DNA from: Acidisoma sp. PAMC 29798
GTDB lineage: Bacteria > Pseudomonadota > Alphaproteobacteria > Acetobacterales > Acetobacteraceae
Assembly (NCBI RefSeq): GCF_030252425.1
Contig: NZ_CP126994.1
Location: 806,001 to 870,000, forward strand
Length of the DNA: 64,000 nt
Direction: 5' to 3'
Position 1 is the first letter of the stretch, and every line of letters begins with the position of its first letter. Position numbers and translations under genes: made by a program. Positions 36,580-45,299 of the stretch are shown here, piece after piece. Below the pieces are notes generated by a model, which was not told the origin of the DNA, did not search any database, and saw only the letters and a list, made by a program, of their open reading frames with translations.

Positions 36580-36813
36580 TCACATCTCCTGTTTTGGATG
36601 CCTCGGCGCGCAACGCGCGCGCCATGGACACCAGACCCTTTTATCCTTGACACACCCGACGCGAGTCCGCTACCGATCATCACATAAGTGCATTAAAATC
36701 GCGAACGTGAGATTAAAACAGGTGGCAGAAGCCACCGCAGTCTTGGAAACCGTTCAGAAAGGCGTGTCATTGCACATCGCGTCTCGCCCGCATCTCGGCA
36801 CTTGTACTTTGGC
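36580..36813. promoter_or_regulatory. Divergent SorC-sorE-like promoter region
   Basis: The 234-base gap holds a TTGACA box (36647-36652), two direct ATTAAAA repeats 20 bases apart (36692-36698 and 36712-36718), a CACATAAGTG inverted motif at about 36679-36688, and a perfect hairpin GGTGGC-agaa-GCCACC (36721-36736). The 20-base spacing of the repeats equals two helical turns, as expected for a multimeric regulator such as SorC. No gene is seen in it. Confidence 0.4.
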
Positions 36814-38448
36814 ATGACCGTCTCGATGCCTGTGGACATGTCGAATAGAGTCTGGCCGTTCAGTGGCGGGAGCGCGCGCGATCTTGGTGTCGGCGGGCAG
36901 GCGGTATCGACGCCCTTGCGTCCCGCTGCAGCGAATGAAGTCATCGCGCGCATCGATGCCGTCTGCATCTGTTCGTCGGATCTCAAAATCATGCGCATGG
37001 GGGCGCAACATCCCCTCTTCACCGGCCGAGACTTGATGCAATCGCCGTTGGTGCTGGGCCATGAAGTGGCGCTCACAATCTGCGATGTCGGCGACAATTG
37101 GCGCGACACCTATGCCCCCGGTCAGCGCCTCGGGCTGCAGCCGGCCATCATTCGTGACGGACGTCGCACCACCATCGGCATCGATCTGCCCGGTGGATTC
37201 GCACAATATATCGTATTGGATGACCATGTGCTCGGCGGCCCGGAGCCCTATGTTTTCGCAGTGCCCGACGATGTGAGTGCGGCATCCATCGCCATGCTTG
37301 AGCCTTATGCCTGCGTCGAAGCCGCCTATCGGCCAAATTGCCGCACCAGCTTGTTGGCCGGTGGGCGCCTTCTCGTCGTCGGGGGCACGCGCGCTGATGC
37401 GATGACCATGACCGTTGACGTTGCAATCGCCGAGGCTGTGCTGCTGTCACCTCCGCCCGGCCTGCGCGCCTGGGCTATGGATCACGCGAGCACGGTTTCG
37501 ATCGTCACCACGTTGGACAAGCGCGATCATACTTCGTTCGATGACATCATCGTCTGTGGCGTGTTCGACGCGGATCGCGTGCAGGCTGTGCTGCCCTATC
37601 TCGCTGACCGTGGCATGCTCACGATCGCCGCACCTGACGACAGCGACAGCCCGGTCACGGTTGATCCCGCACGCATCCACTACAAGGAGATCAGCATCAT
37701 CGGCACGGCGAGCCCGAAGATCGAAACAGCCTTCGGTGTCGCCAATAATCGATTTGATCTCGCCGCTGGCGGCACGACGCTCATTCTGGGTGCCGGCGGT
37801 GCGATGGGGCGCATTCATCTGCATCGGGCGCTCGAAATTCCCGATGGCCCCCGCTGCGTCATTGCCACATCGCGCAAGGGCGCGCGTTTAAACGCTCTGC
37901 GGCGGGATTTTGGGCCCGTGGCCGTGCGGCAGGGCAGGGCCTTGTTGGTTGTCGCCGATGACTCCCTTGATGCGCTGTTGGCGGAGATTGCGCCCGATGG
38001 CTGCGACGATGTCGTGGTGGTGGTGCCCGATGCATCGGCGGTTGGGCGCGGCGTCTCCGTCCTGCGCCTGAACGGTATGCTCGTCATCTTCGCGGGCATG
38101 CCGTTCGGCGGTGGCTGCGCCCTGCCTCTGGGCCATGTCGCGGCATCGGGCGCGCGCTTCACGGGCTCCACCGGCTGCACCGTGGCCGACCAGCAGGCCA
38201 TCCTCGCCCGCGTACAGGCTGGCAGCCTCGACCTGTCTGGCAACCTTGAAGCCGTGGCGGGTTTTGATGCCTTGCCGGAGGCTGTGGCCTCCGTCGAAGC
38301 GGGTCTCGTCTCTGGCAAGATCGCGATCTTCCCTGGCGTGCCAAACCTGAAGCTGACCCCCGTGGCCGCACTTCATCCGGACGCAAGAGCAGGGCAGCCG
38401 CGATGGACACTCAGCGATGAGCGCCAATTGTCGCAACGGTTGGATTAG
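36814..38448 (+). CDS. SorE-like zinc dehydrogenase with duplicated Rossmann region
   Basis: The 544-residue protein is far longer than usual medium-chain dehydrogenases (about 350). Catalytic zinc residues appear as Cys53 (CSSD), His83 (LGHEV) and Glu163 (LEPYAC). A first Rossmann-like region (about 183-300, VVGGTRADA) lacks the Gly-rich loop, while a second at about 322-335 (LILGAGGAMG) has it, followed by DDVVVVVPDAS and the usual C-terminal catalytic fold. The pattern recalls L-sorbose-1-phosphate reductase (SorE). Starts at 36802 (TTG), 36826 and 36838 (ATG) are possible; none has a clear ribosome binding site. It is followed after 8 bases by an FGGY kinase. Confidence 0.8.
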   Translation: MTVSMPVDMSNRVWPFSGGSARDLGVGGQAVSTPLRPAAANEVIARIDAVCICSSDLKIMRMGAQHPLFTGRDLMQSPLVLGHEVALTICDVGDNWRDTYAPGQRLGLQPAIIRDGRRTTIGIDLPGGFAQYIVLDDHVLGGPEPYVFAVPDDVSAASIAMLEPYACVEAAYRPNCRTSLLAGGRLLVVGGTRADAMTMTVDVAIAEAVLLSPPPGLRAWAMDHASTVSIVTTLDKRDHTSFDDIIVCGVFDADRVQAVLPYLADRGMLTIAAPDDSDSPVTVDPARIHYKEISIIGTASPKIETAFGVANNRFDLAAGGTTLILGAGGAMGRIHLHRALEIPDGPRCVIATSRKGARLNALRRDFGPVAVRQGRALLVVADDSLDALLAEIAPDGCDDVVVVVPDASAVGRGVSVLRLNGMLVIFAGMPFGGGCALPLGHVAASGARFTGSTGCTVADQQAILARVQAGSLDLSGNLEAVAGFDALPEAVASVEAGLVSGKIAIFPGVPNLKLTPVAALHPDARAGQPRWTLSDERQLSQRLD

Positions 38449-38456
38449 GACAATCC

Positions 38457-39992
38457 GTGGAGGGTGATTTTCTTCTCGGTGTCGATATCGGCACGATGGG
38501 TACGAAGGCCGCGATCTATGATCAGAACGGCACTTTGCACGGCGCCGCCTTCGAGGAATCGGTATTGCTCTATCCACGCCCCGGTTGGGTGGAGCAACGT
38601 CCAGACGACATCTACGGATCGGTGTTGCGGACCATTCGGCAGGCGATCGACCAAAGCGGCGTTGCCGCCTCCACAATTGCGGCAATCGCGTTTGATGGGC
38701 AGATGGCAGGTGTCTGCACAATCGATCGCGATTGGAACACACCGACGCATTACGACTCCTGGCTCGACAATCGCTGTGCGGGGCAGCTTCCCCGCCTGAA
38801 GGTTCATGCGGATCGGATTCTGGCCACCTCGGGCTGTGCGCCCTCCTACAATCATGGGCCCAAGATCCTCTACTGGCGGGATGAGCAGCCACAGAGCTGG
38901 AGCCGCATCCATAGCTTTGTTCCCCCTGCGGTCTATGTCGCCGGCCGCCTCGCCGGGCTGAAGGGCGACGACAGTTCCATGGACCGGACCTATCTCAATT
39001 TCAGCCCCTTCAGCGACACCGCACATAGTCGCTGGAACACCGACCTGCTGCGGGAATTCGGACTCGATACCGCAAAGCTGCCGCGTATTGTCGAGCCTAC
39101 AGACATCATCGGCCGCATCACGCGGGAGGCGGCGGATCTGACGGGATTGCGGCAGGGCACACCGATTGCCGCCGGCTGCGGCGATCAGGCCGCGAATGTG
39201 CTGGGCGCCGGCATTGTCACACCCGGTCTCGCCTTCGACACCGCTGGCACAGCCTCCGTCTTTTCCACTGTCATTAACCGGTTCGAGACGGATACGACGC
39301 ATCGCGTGTTGATGACCTGTCCGCATGTCATTCCCGGCCTCTATTACGCGATGGCCTATGTCGCGGGTGGTGGGCTCAACCTGCGATGGTTTCGCGACAC
39401 TCTTGGCGCTGCCGTCACGGAAGGCGAGAATGCCTATGCGGTTTTAGATGCGCTCGCCGCCGAGGTACCACCGGGGTCGGACAACCTCTTCTTCCTACCC
39501 CATCTCGCGGGCCGCAACACGCCGAACAATACAGACATGCGCGGCGCCTATTTCGGTCTGACATGGAAGCACGGCAAGGCGCAGATGTATCGCGCGATCA
39601 TGGAAAGCATCGCGTACGAATACAGCCTGTATCTCCGTTCTGTGAAAGCCATCGCGCCGGAGCTTTCCTTTACGCGGGCGCTCAATATCGGCGGGGGAGC
39701 GCGCAGCGACGTGTTCCGCCAAATCAAGGCCGATGTGCTCGGCCTCGATTACCACCGTCTCGACCGCGATGAATTCGGGACACTTGGCAGTGCGATTGTC
39801 GCGGGTTGCGCGGTTGGGCTGTTCGATGATCTCGGCAAGACCGCTGTCGCGTTCAACAGAACCCGCGGGGCGCCGATTGTCTCCCGCCCCGCTGTATCGG
39901 CGACCTACCGTGCCCGCGCGGCGTTCTATGCGACGATTCTCGAGGATACGGAGGGTCTGTTCGGGCGCCTCGCCGCGCTCGGACCTGCTTGA
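38457..39992 (+). CDS. FGGY family carbohydrate kinase (xylulokinase-like)
   Basis: The 511-residue kinase starts at a GTG with AGGA upstream. It begins FLLGVDIGTMGTKAAIYD, has a WVEQRP motif near residue 42 typical of xylulokinase-like members, AIAFDGQMAG at about 78, GCGDQAANVLGAGI at about 240 and LNIGGGARSDVFRQIKADVLG near 410. It is a second, divergent FGGY kinase in the same island and pairs with the SorE-like dehydrogenase. It likely phosphorylates the ketose made or used by that enzyme. It could supply a different entry point from the kinase at 30530. Confidence 0.9.
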   Translation: MEGDFLLGVDIGTMGTKAAIYDQNGTLHGAAFEESVLLYPRPGWVEQRPDDIYGSVLRTIRQAIDQSGVAASTIAAIAFDGQMAGVCTIDRDWNTPTHYDSWLDNRCAGQLPRLKVHADRILATSGCAPSYNHGPKILYWRDEQPQSWSRIHSFVPPAVYVAGRLAGLKGDDSSMDRTYLNFSPFSDTAHSRWNTDLLREFGLDTAKLPRIVEPTDIIGRITREAADLTGLRQGTPIAAGCGDQAANVLGAGIVTPGLAFDTAGTASVFSTVINRFETDTTHRVLMTCPHVIPGLYYAMAYVAGGGLNLRWFRDTLGAAVTEGENAYAVLDALAAEVPPGSDNLFFLPHLAGRNTPNNTDMRGAYFGLTWKHGKAQMYRAIMESIAYEYSLYLRSVKAIAPELSFTRALNIGGGARSDVFRQIKADVLGLDYHRLDRDEFGTLGSAIVAGCAVGLFDDLGKTAVAFNRTRGAPIVSRPAVSATYRARAAFYATILEDTEGLFGRLAALGPA

Positions 39993-40025
39993 TTCAAAAA
40001 ATAAATCAAAAATAAGAGGAAACGA

Positions 40026-40970
40026 ATGTCCAAGACATACAGATGCGTGTTGCTGGCCGGTCTCGCCCTGGCGGCGATCAAAGGTCTCCCTGCTTCGGCC
40101 GCCGATGTCGGTTTGGTCGGGATCACCGTGGGGTCCTTGGGAAATCCCTATTACGCCGTCACGGATCGCGGCATCGCGGACAAGGCGCATGAATTGACTC
40201 CCGGTGCCAAGCTGACTGCCGTCTCGGCCGACTATGATCTTGGCAAGCAGTTCACCCAGATCCAGAACTTCATCGCCGCCGGCGCGAAGATCATCATGGT
40301 GAATGCGGTGGATCCGGTCGCCATCATGCCGGCCATCAAGATGGCGCGCAGCGCCGGCATTGCCGTCGCCGCCTTCGATGTCAGCGCCGAAGGCGCGGAT
40401 GTGACGGTCATGACTGATAACGTCAAAGCCGGTTGGGAAGCCTGCAATTACATCGTTGAGCATCTTCCGCAGGGTGGCGATGTCGTCATCCTCAACGGTC
40501 CGCAGATCAGTGCCGTTGTCGATCGGGTGACCGGCTGCAAGAATGCCTTGGCCGCCGACCCGAAGATCCACGTCGTCTCCTCCAACGAAGACGGTTTGGC
40601 GTCGCGCGATGGCGGCTTTGCCAAGGCGCAGGGACTCCTGACGAGATTCCCCAAGCTGGCCGCAATCTTCGCGATCAATGACCCCACCGCCATTGGCGTG
40701 AATCTCGCCGCGAAGCAGCTCGGTCGGCACGAGTTCTTTATTACGTCGGTTGACGGTTCACCGGACGTGGAGACCGAACTTCGCGACAAGACGTCCCTCA
40801 TCAAGGCGTCCTCGGCGCAGGATCCCTATGATATGGCAGGGCAAGCCTATGCCCTTGCCGTCGGCGTGCTGGACGGCAAACAACCGCCATCGAAGATCAT
40901 TCTGATCACGCCGAAGCTGGTGACCACGGACAATATCGCCTCATACGGCGGGTGGGCGAAGGCGCATTAA
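40026..40970 (+). CDS. Sugar ABC binding protein without adjacent permease
   Basis: The 314-residue periplasmic binding protein is of the ribose type. AGAGGAAACG precedes its ATG. The signal peptide (MSKTYRCVLLAGLALAAIKGLPASA) is clear; mature landmarks are LGNPYYAVTDRGIADKA, IIMVNAVDPVAIMPAIK and AIFAINDPTAIGVNLAAKQLG. No ATPase or permease gene follows, which is unusual. It may share the RbsA/C-type pair at 26942-29445 or the importer on the other strand at 43216-46846, giving one channel two ligand receptors. Confidence 0.9.
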   Translation: MSKTYRCVLLAGLALAAIKGLPASAADVGLVGITVGSLGNPYYAVTDRGIADKAHELTPGAKLTAVSADYDLGKQFTQIQNFIAAGAKIIMVNAVDPVAIMPAIKMARSAGIAVAAFDVSAEGADVTVMTDNVKAGWEACNYIVEHLPQGGDVVILNGPQISAVVDRVTGCKNALAADPKIHVVSSNEDGLASRDGGFAKAQGLLTRFPKLAAIFAINDPTAIGVNLAAKQLGRHEFFITSVDGSPDVETELRDKTSLIKASSAQDPYDMAGQAYALAVGVLDGKQPPSKIILITPKLVTTDNIASYGGWAKAH

Positions 40971-41007
40971 AGGATGATGAGTTTAGGTCGGTTGAACGAC
41001 CAAGTCT

Positions 41008-41098
41008 CCCGTCATGGCACGCGAAGGCGTGCCATCCACGCCTTGCCTTCGGCCCGCAAGGAAGGCGTGGATGCTCGGCCTTCGCCGAGCATGACGGG
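41008..41098. repeat. Cloverleaf palindromic repeat
   Basis: Outer arms CCCGTCAT (41008-41015) and ATGACGGG (41091-41098) enclose three hairpins with no spare bases. The first is GGCACGC-gaag-GCGTGCC (41016-41033). The second has 11-base arms ATCCACGCCTT / AAGGCGTGGAT (41034-41072). The third is GCTCGG-ccttcg-CCGAGC (41073-41090). The flanks AAGTCTC (41002-41008) and CGATTCAGA (41110-41118) recur around the hairpin at 47967-48000. Composite palindromes ending in CATGACG are, from memory, a common dispersed repeat type in alphaproteobacteria. It lies in a convergent gap and may stop transcripts or mark DNA structure. Confidence 0.85.
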
Positions 41099-41152
41099 TG
41101 CGAGCAGAGCGATTCAGACACAACACATCCGGCTCTAGAATACGGTCTCTCA

Positions 41153-41188
41153 GCAACAGACTGAAGCGCGTGTGCTTCAGTGTGTTGC
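41153..41188. terminator. Long palindrome between convergent genes
   Basis: GCAACAGACTGAAGC is followed by a 6-base loop and GCTTCAGTGTGTTGC, giving 15-base arms with one mismatch. It sits 9 bases from the stop codon of the minus-strand epimerase and after the cloverleaf repeat. It is nearly symmetric and could end transcription from both directions, though it lacks a long T-run. Confidence 0.5.
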
Positions 41189-41196
41189 AGTCCGAC

Positions 41197-42093
41197 TTAG
41201 GACGTCGGCGTCACGTATTTCCGCCAGTTATGCGCTTCCTTGAAGCCCAGCATCTCCTTGGTCTTCTTGTTGGACAACAGGCTCTCAAACTCGCCGAGTT
41301 CACCTTTGACCGCGACCTGCGGGTAATAGCGCCGCAGCAGTTCGGCGGTGGGCAGGTCCGATGAGGTGTCATCATTCACGGCGTTGAAGACCTGGAAGCC
41401 CAAGCCATCTGTCTCGATCCCAAGGCGAACGATCTGGCCGAGATCGCGCGCGTCGATATAGCTCCAGGCGATGCGGCGACGAAACTCCGGCTTCGCGAAC
41501 CAGCCCGGGAACAGCGCATACTCGTTCGGCTCGATGACATTGCCGATGCGGATGGCATAAATGTCGGTGCCGCTGCGCCGCGCGAAGGCCTGCGCAGTCT
41601 TTTCGTTGCAGATCTTGGAGAGCGCGTAGCTATCCATCGGATCGACTGGATATTCCTCATCGAGCGGGAAATACTCGGGGTCGCGATGTCCATTGGCAAA
41701 GACGATGCCGTAGGTGGTCTCGCTCGACGCGATGATGACTTTGGGAATGCCGAGCTTCACGGCCGCTTCGATGATGTTGTAGGTCCCCATCACATTGATG
41801 CGGTAGACCTCGTTATCCGGCGTGATCATGATGCGCGGAATCGCCGCGAAATGCACTACGGCATCGATCTTCTCCGGCCGCAGGTCGGCGTCGAATTCAT
41901 GCAAACCGGTATAGCTGGACAGGGCGTTGAAGACCTGCCCGGAATCGGTGATGTCAGTGATCAGCGTGCGGACATTCGGATTGTCGAGTGGCTTCGTGTC
42001 GAGGTTGAGGACACGATAGCCGTGTTCGACAAGGTGCTGAACGACATGGCGCCCGGCCTTGCCGCTGCCGCCGGTGAAGATGACACGTTTCAT
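41197..42093 (-). CDS. NAD-dependent epimerase/dehydratase family protein
   Basis: The 298-residue extended SDR starts at the ATG at 42093, with AAGGA six bases upstream; a TTG two codons earlier is the alternative. The Gly-rich motif TGGSGKAGRHV lies at about 8-18. AAIPR is at about 83, the catalytic Ser region IASSETTYG at about 122, and YALSK (Tyr and Lys) at about 155. It resembles nucleotide-sugar epimerases and uronate dehydrogenases. As last gene of the LsrACDB-like importer operon it probably acts on the imported sugar or acid. Confidence 0.87.
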   Translation of the reverse strand: MKRVIFTGGSGKAGRHVVQHLVEHGYRVLNLDTKPLDNPNVRTLITDITDSGQVFNALSSYTGLHEFDADLRPEKIDAVVHFAAIPRIMITPDNEVYRINVMGTYNIIEAAVKLGIPKVIIASSETTYGIVFANGHRDPEYFPLDEEYPVDPMDSYALSKICNEKTAQAFARRSGTDIYAIRIGNVIEPNEYALFPGWFAKPEFRRRIAWSYIDARDLGQIVRLGIETDGLGFQVFNAVNDDTSSDLPTAELLRRYYPQVAVKGELGEFESLLSNKKTKEMLGFKEAHNWRKYVTPTS

Positions 42094-42152
42094 ACTCAAT
42101 CCTTCTCAATGGCGCGCTCCGCCCCGTGATCGGGGCGGAGCGTCTCGGGTGG

Positions 42153-43145
42153 TTAGAAGTGATAGTTGTCGATATTGCCGGCGTTGAAGATCAGCGGCTC
42201 GCTGAAGATGATGACGCCATCCTTCGCCGTGAAGGTGCCAAGATCGCCGGCGGTAAAGGTGCTGTTTGCCGTAATCGCGTTATTGGCGGCCAGGCGCGCG
42301 ACATACATCACGAGCTCGCCTTCCTTGACCTCATCCCACAGCGGGCTTTCCTTGATCACGCCCGCCTTGATGTATTGGCGGAGCGAGTCGGGATCCGAGC
42401 AGCCGCCAACAATGACCTTGCCGGTCAGGCCGAGCTTCTGCACGGCCGCCGCCGCACCCACTTCAGCCGCACCGTCTGGCGCGATGATGCCGGTCACGTC
42501 AGGATGGGCTTGCAGAATGTTCAAACCGGCCGTCAGGGATTGCGACGTGCTGGACTGGCCATATTGCGTGGTGACGATCGTCATCTTCGGATAGGTCGCG
42601 GTCATGTAGGTCTTCAGCGCATTGATCCACTCGTTCTGGATCGTGGCGTCGGGCGTCGAAGACAGGATGGCGATCTTGGCGTCGGGCTTGATGTATTTCG
42701 CGACGGAATCGACCAAGGCCTTGCCGAACGGCGGATAGGCGGTGTTCTGGATGAAGAAGTCGCGGGCGTCGGCCGCGACGTCGCTGTCATAGGACACGAC
42801 CTTGATGCCCTGCTTGCGTGCGCGACGAAGCGACGGCGCAAGCTCGGTCGGGTTGTTCGAGGTTGTGGTGATCACCGTGAAGCGCCGTGCGATCAGGCTG
42901 TTGAAGACATCGACCTGGCCCTGCGCCGAGGCGGTGACAGGCCCGGTATAGAGGAAGTCAATGTTCAGCTTGGCGGCTGCCTCCATGGCGCCTTTCTCGT
43001 TTGCCTTGAAGACCGAAAGCCCGATCAGCTTCGGAACCATGGCGACTTTGATCCGCTTGGAGGTGTCGATCGCCGCCGCATGCGCGCTCACGGAGAGACC
43101 GAGAAGCGCTGCGGCCAGAACACCGACCGTCTTGGAATGTCTCAT
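42153..43145 (-). CDS. LsrB/RhaS-like ABC binding protein
   Basis: The 330-residue periplasmic protein has a signal peptide ending at SAHA. The pattern RIKVAMVPKLIGLSVF, YTGPVTASAQGQVD, VVSYDSDVAADARD, IIAPDGAAEVGAAAAV and FNAGNIDNYHF closely follows LsrB (autoinducer-2) and RhaS (rhamnose) proteins. Of the known LsrB ligand residues, the Lys, first Asp, Gln and Pro positions are kept, but the Asp before that Gln reads Ile and the Ala after PD reads Gly. I therefore favour a sugar ligand over autoinducer-2. It belongs to the ATPase-permease-permease-binding protein operon on the minus strand. Confidence 0.88.
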   Translation of the reverse strand: MRHSKTVGVLAAALLGLSVSAHAAAIDTSKRIKVAMVPKLIGLSVFKANEKGAMEAAAKLNIDFLYTGPVTASAQGQVDVFNSLIARRFTVITTTSNNPTELAPSLRRARKQGIKVVSYDSDVAADARDFFIQNTAYPPFGKALVDSVAKYIKPDAKIAILSSTPDATIQNEWINALKTYMTATYPKMTIVTTQYGQSSTSQSLTAGLNILQAHPDVTGIIAPDGAAEVGAAAAVQKLGLTGKVIVGGCSDPDSLRQYIKAGVIKESPLWDEVKEGELVMYVARLAANNAITANSTFTAGDLGTFTAKDGVIIFSEPLIFNAGNIDNYHF

Positions 43146-43215
43146 TGATTTTCCCTACGAGTTCTTGGTTTCTATGGACTGTGGTCCGGCGGTCCGGCCG
43201 CGGGCTGTGTGCCCG

Positions 43216-44268
43216 TCACTCGGTCGCCTCCGTCGTCTTGCTCCTGCCGAGAAAGCGGATGCGCTGCACGAGCAGCGCCACGCCCGTTCCCCGACCCGAG
43301 AGAAGATTGCGTATGGTGATGGCGGCAAGCAGAATGGCGCCCGTCGCCATTGTGGTCACCATGTCTGAGAAGCCGGCGATCAGCATGCCTTGGCGCAGAA
43401 AGCCGAGCAGCAGAACCGCCAGAACGACGCCCGCGATGCTGCCTTCGCCACCGAAGATGCTGATGCCGCCGAGCACAACGGTGGTGATCGTCGTGAGGAG
43501 CAGAATGTCACCCATATCCGGCCGAACGGCGCTGTAATAGGAGGCGAGCACGATGCCGGCGAGGGCAGACATCGCACCGCTGATCACATAGGCGCTGGTC
43601 ACGACGCGCCCGACCCGCATGCCGGAATAGCGCGCGGCTTCGATATTGTAGCCGATCATCACGATCTTCCGGCCGTAGGCCGAGCGCGACATCAGCAAAC
43701 CAAAGAGAACGGCGAGGACCGCGAACAAAATAAGCTGGTAGGGAATCAGACCGCCGATCGCACCCTGACCGAGGGCATTGAAGCTATCGGGAAAGCCGGA
43801 CGGCGGAGATTCGCCGGATAGCGCCGTGCCGATGCTGCGAAAGATGAAGCTGGTCGCGAGTGTGGCGATCAGCGGTTCGGTATTCAGCCGCGTGATGATC
43901 AATCCATTGATCCAACCCAGAGCAGCGCCCATGACGATGCCGATGAGAGCGGCGGCCCAGATGGACATGCCGAAATGCTGCCAAAGCTCGGCCATTACGA
44001 TGGCGCCGAGGCCTGCCGTCGCGCCGACCGACAGGTCAATGCCGCCGGTGAGGATGACGACGCTGAGCCCAAGGGCGACGATGCCGAAGGGCAGGAAATT
44101 TTCCGTCAGCCCGAGCAGCGACCCAAAGCTATCGAAAAAGCCCGGAATACCAAAGCCGAAGCCGAGCAGTTCCACGATCAGCAGGCAGATAAGCGCACGC
44201 TCCCACCCCGCGAGGGGCAAACGCGAGCCGGCGCGCCGCGCGGTGACGACGTTAAGCTGTGTCGTCAT
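43216..44268 (-). CDS. Sugar ABC permease (second of pair)
   Basis: The 350-residue permease starts at the ATG at 44268, which overlaps the stop of the upstream permease by ATGA; the longer frame from 44352 is a shadow of that gene. Hydrophobic segments fill the protein, with ILTGGIDLSVGATAGLGAIV near residue 85 and ISIFGGEGSIAGVVLAVLLLG near 275. It forms a heterodimeric channel with the product of the preceding gene, as LsrC and LsrD do. Confidence 0.9.
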   Translation of the reverse strand: MTTQLNVVTARRAGSRLPLAGWERALICLLIVELLGFGFGIPGFFDSFGSLLGLTENFLPFGIVALGLSVVILTGGIDLSVGATAGLGAIVMAELWQHFGMSIWAAALIGIVMGAALGWINGLIITRLNTEPLIATLATSFIFRSIGTALSGESPPSGFPDSFNALGQGAIGGLIPYQLILFAVLAVLFGLLMSRSAYGRKIVMIGYNIEAARYSGMRVGRVVTSAYVISGAMSALAGIVLASYYSAVRPDMGDILLLTTITTVVLGGISIFGGEGSIAGVVLAVLLLGFLRQGMLIAGFSDMVTTMATGAILLAAITIRNLLSGRGTGVALLVQRIRFLGRSKTTEATE

Positions 44269-45299
44269 CGCGTGGATCCTCGCGTCGCGTTCTGCCGCGT
44301 GCCGAGCGTGACGGTGATCAAGATCATCGCGCCCTCGCCGGCGGAGTACCAAATGGGCGGCACATGCAGAAACACCAAGGCGGTGAGGATGACGCTCAGA
44401 AACAGGCCACCGAGGACGGAGCCGATCATATTGCCGCGCCCGCCAACAATGGCGGTGCCGCCGATCAGAGCGACGGCGATGGACTGCAGCTCGACATGAT
44501 CACCGGTGCCGGTCGTGACCGTCGCCGAGCCGGTGTAGCAAAGGAACACCAGGCCGGCGCAAGCGGCGAGCACGCCGGAAATGGTGTAGACGCGGATTTG
44601 CGTGGACACGACGGAGACGCCGGCATTGTAGGCCGCGACGGCGTTATTGCCGATGGCGAGCACCGCGCGGCCGAACACCGTGTGGCCAAGCGTGAACCAG
44701 CACAGGAACAAGGCGAAGGCGAGGACGAGGACAGGAATTGGGATCGGCAACCAGGGGGCAATGACGCCATTGCCGAAGGTCGCGTAGGCGGACGGTATCT
44801 GCACGACGTCTGTGCCGTTGGAATAGATGAAGATGAGCCCGCTATAGAGGCTGTAGGTGCCCAGGGTGACGATGATGGGCGGAATGCTCAGCTTCGCCAC
44901 CAGCAGGCCGTTCAGCGTGCCCAGGATCAGGCCTATGGCCAAGGCGATGCCGATCGCCTCGATCAATGGCAAGCCACTGCCCTGCGCCAGAATGCCGGTC
45001 ACCACCGCCGTCAGGCCCATGACGGGCGCGACCGACAGATCGATGCCCTTGGTCGCGATCACCCAGGTCTGGCCGAGCGCGAGCAACGACAGCACGACGG
45101 AATTGAGAACCATGAAGCGCAGGTTTTGCAGCGAGACGAAGCCGTGGTTGATGGCACCCACCGCGAGCAAAGTGACGATGGTCGCCGCGATGAGCGTAAT
45201 TTCGCGCGTTTCCCGTCGCGCCGCGCGCGGCCGGGGGGACTTCGGCTGCGAGACGTCTGCCGCCTGATAGCCCGCGGCTTCGGTGATGCCAGGCTTCAT
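44265..45299 (-). CDS. Sugar ABC permease (first of pair)
   Basis: The 344-residue permease starts with an ATG overlapping the ATPase stop (ATGA). The first 30 residues are a basic cytoplasmic tail (SPRPRAARRETRE). Landmarks are VIATKGIDLSVAPVMGLTAVV near 80 and GGTAIVGGRGNMIGSVLGGLFLS near 285. Gene order ATPase-permease-permease-binding protein equals lsrACDB and rhizobial rhamnose-type importers. Confidence 0.9.
   Translation of the reverse strand: MKPGITEAAGYQAADVSQPKSPRPRAARRETREITLIAATIVTLLAVGAINHGFVSLQNLRFMVLNSVVLSLLALGQTWVIATKGIDLSVAPVMGLTAVVTGILAQGSGLPLIEAIGIALAIGLILGTLNGLLVAKLSIPPIIVTLGTYSLYSGLIFIYSNGTDVVQIPSAYATFGNGVIAPWLPIPIPVLVLAFALFLCWFTLGHTVFGRAVLAIGNNAVAAYNAGVSVVSTQIRVYTISGVLAACAGLVFLCYTGSATVTTGTGDHVELQSIAVALIGGTAIVGGRGNMIGSVLGGLFLSVILTALVFLHVPPIWYSAGEGAMILITVTLGTRQNATRGSTR

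Noticed and set aside
42153-43145. Firm assignment as autoinducer-2 receptor LsrB
   Set aside because: Two ligand residues differ and no lsrK/F/G genes are nearby.
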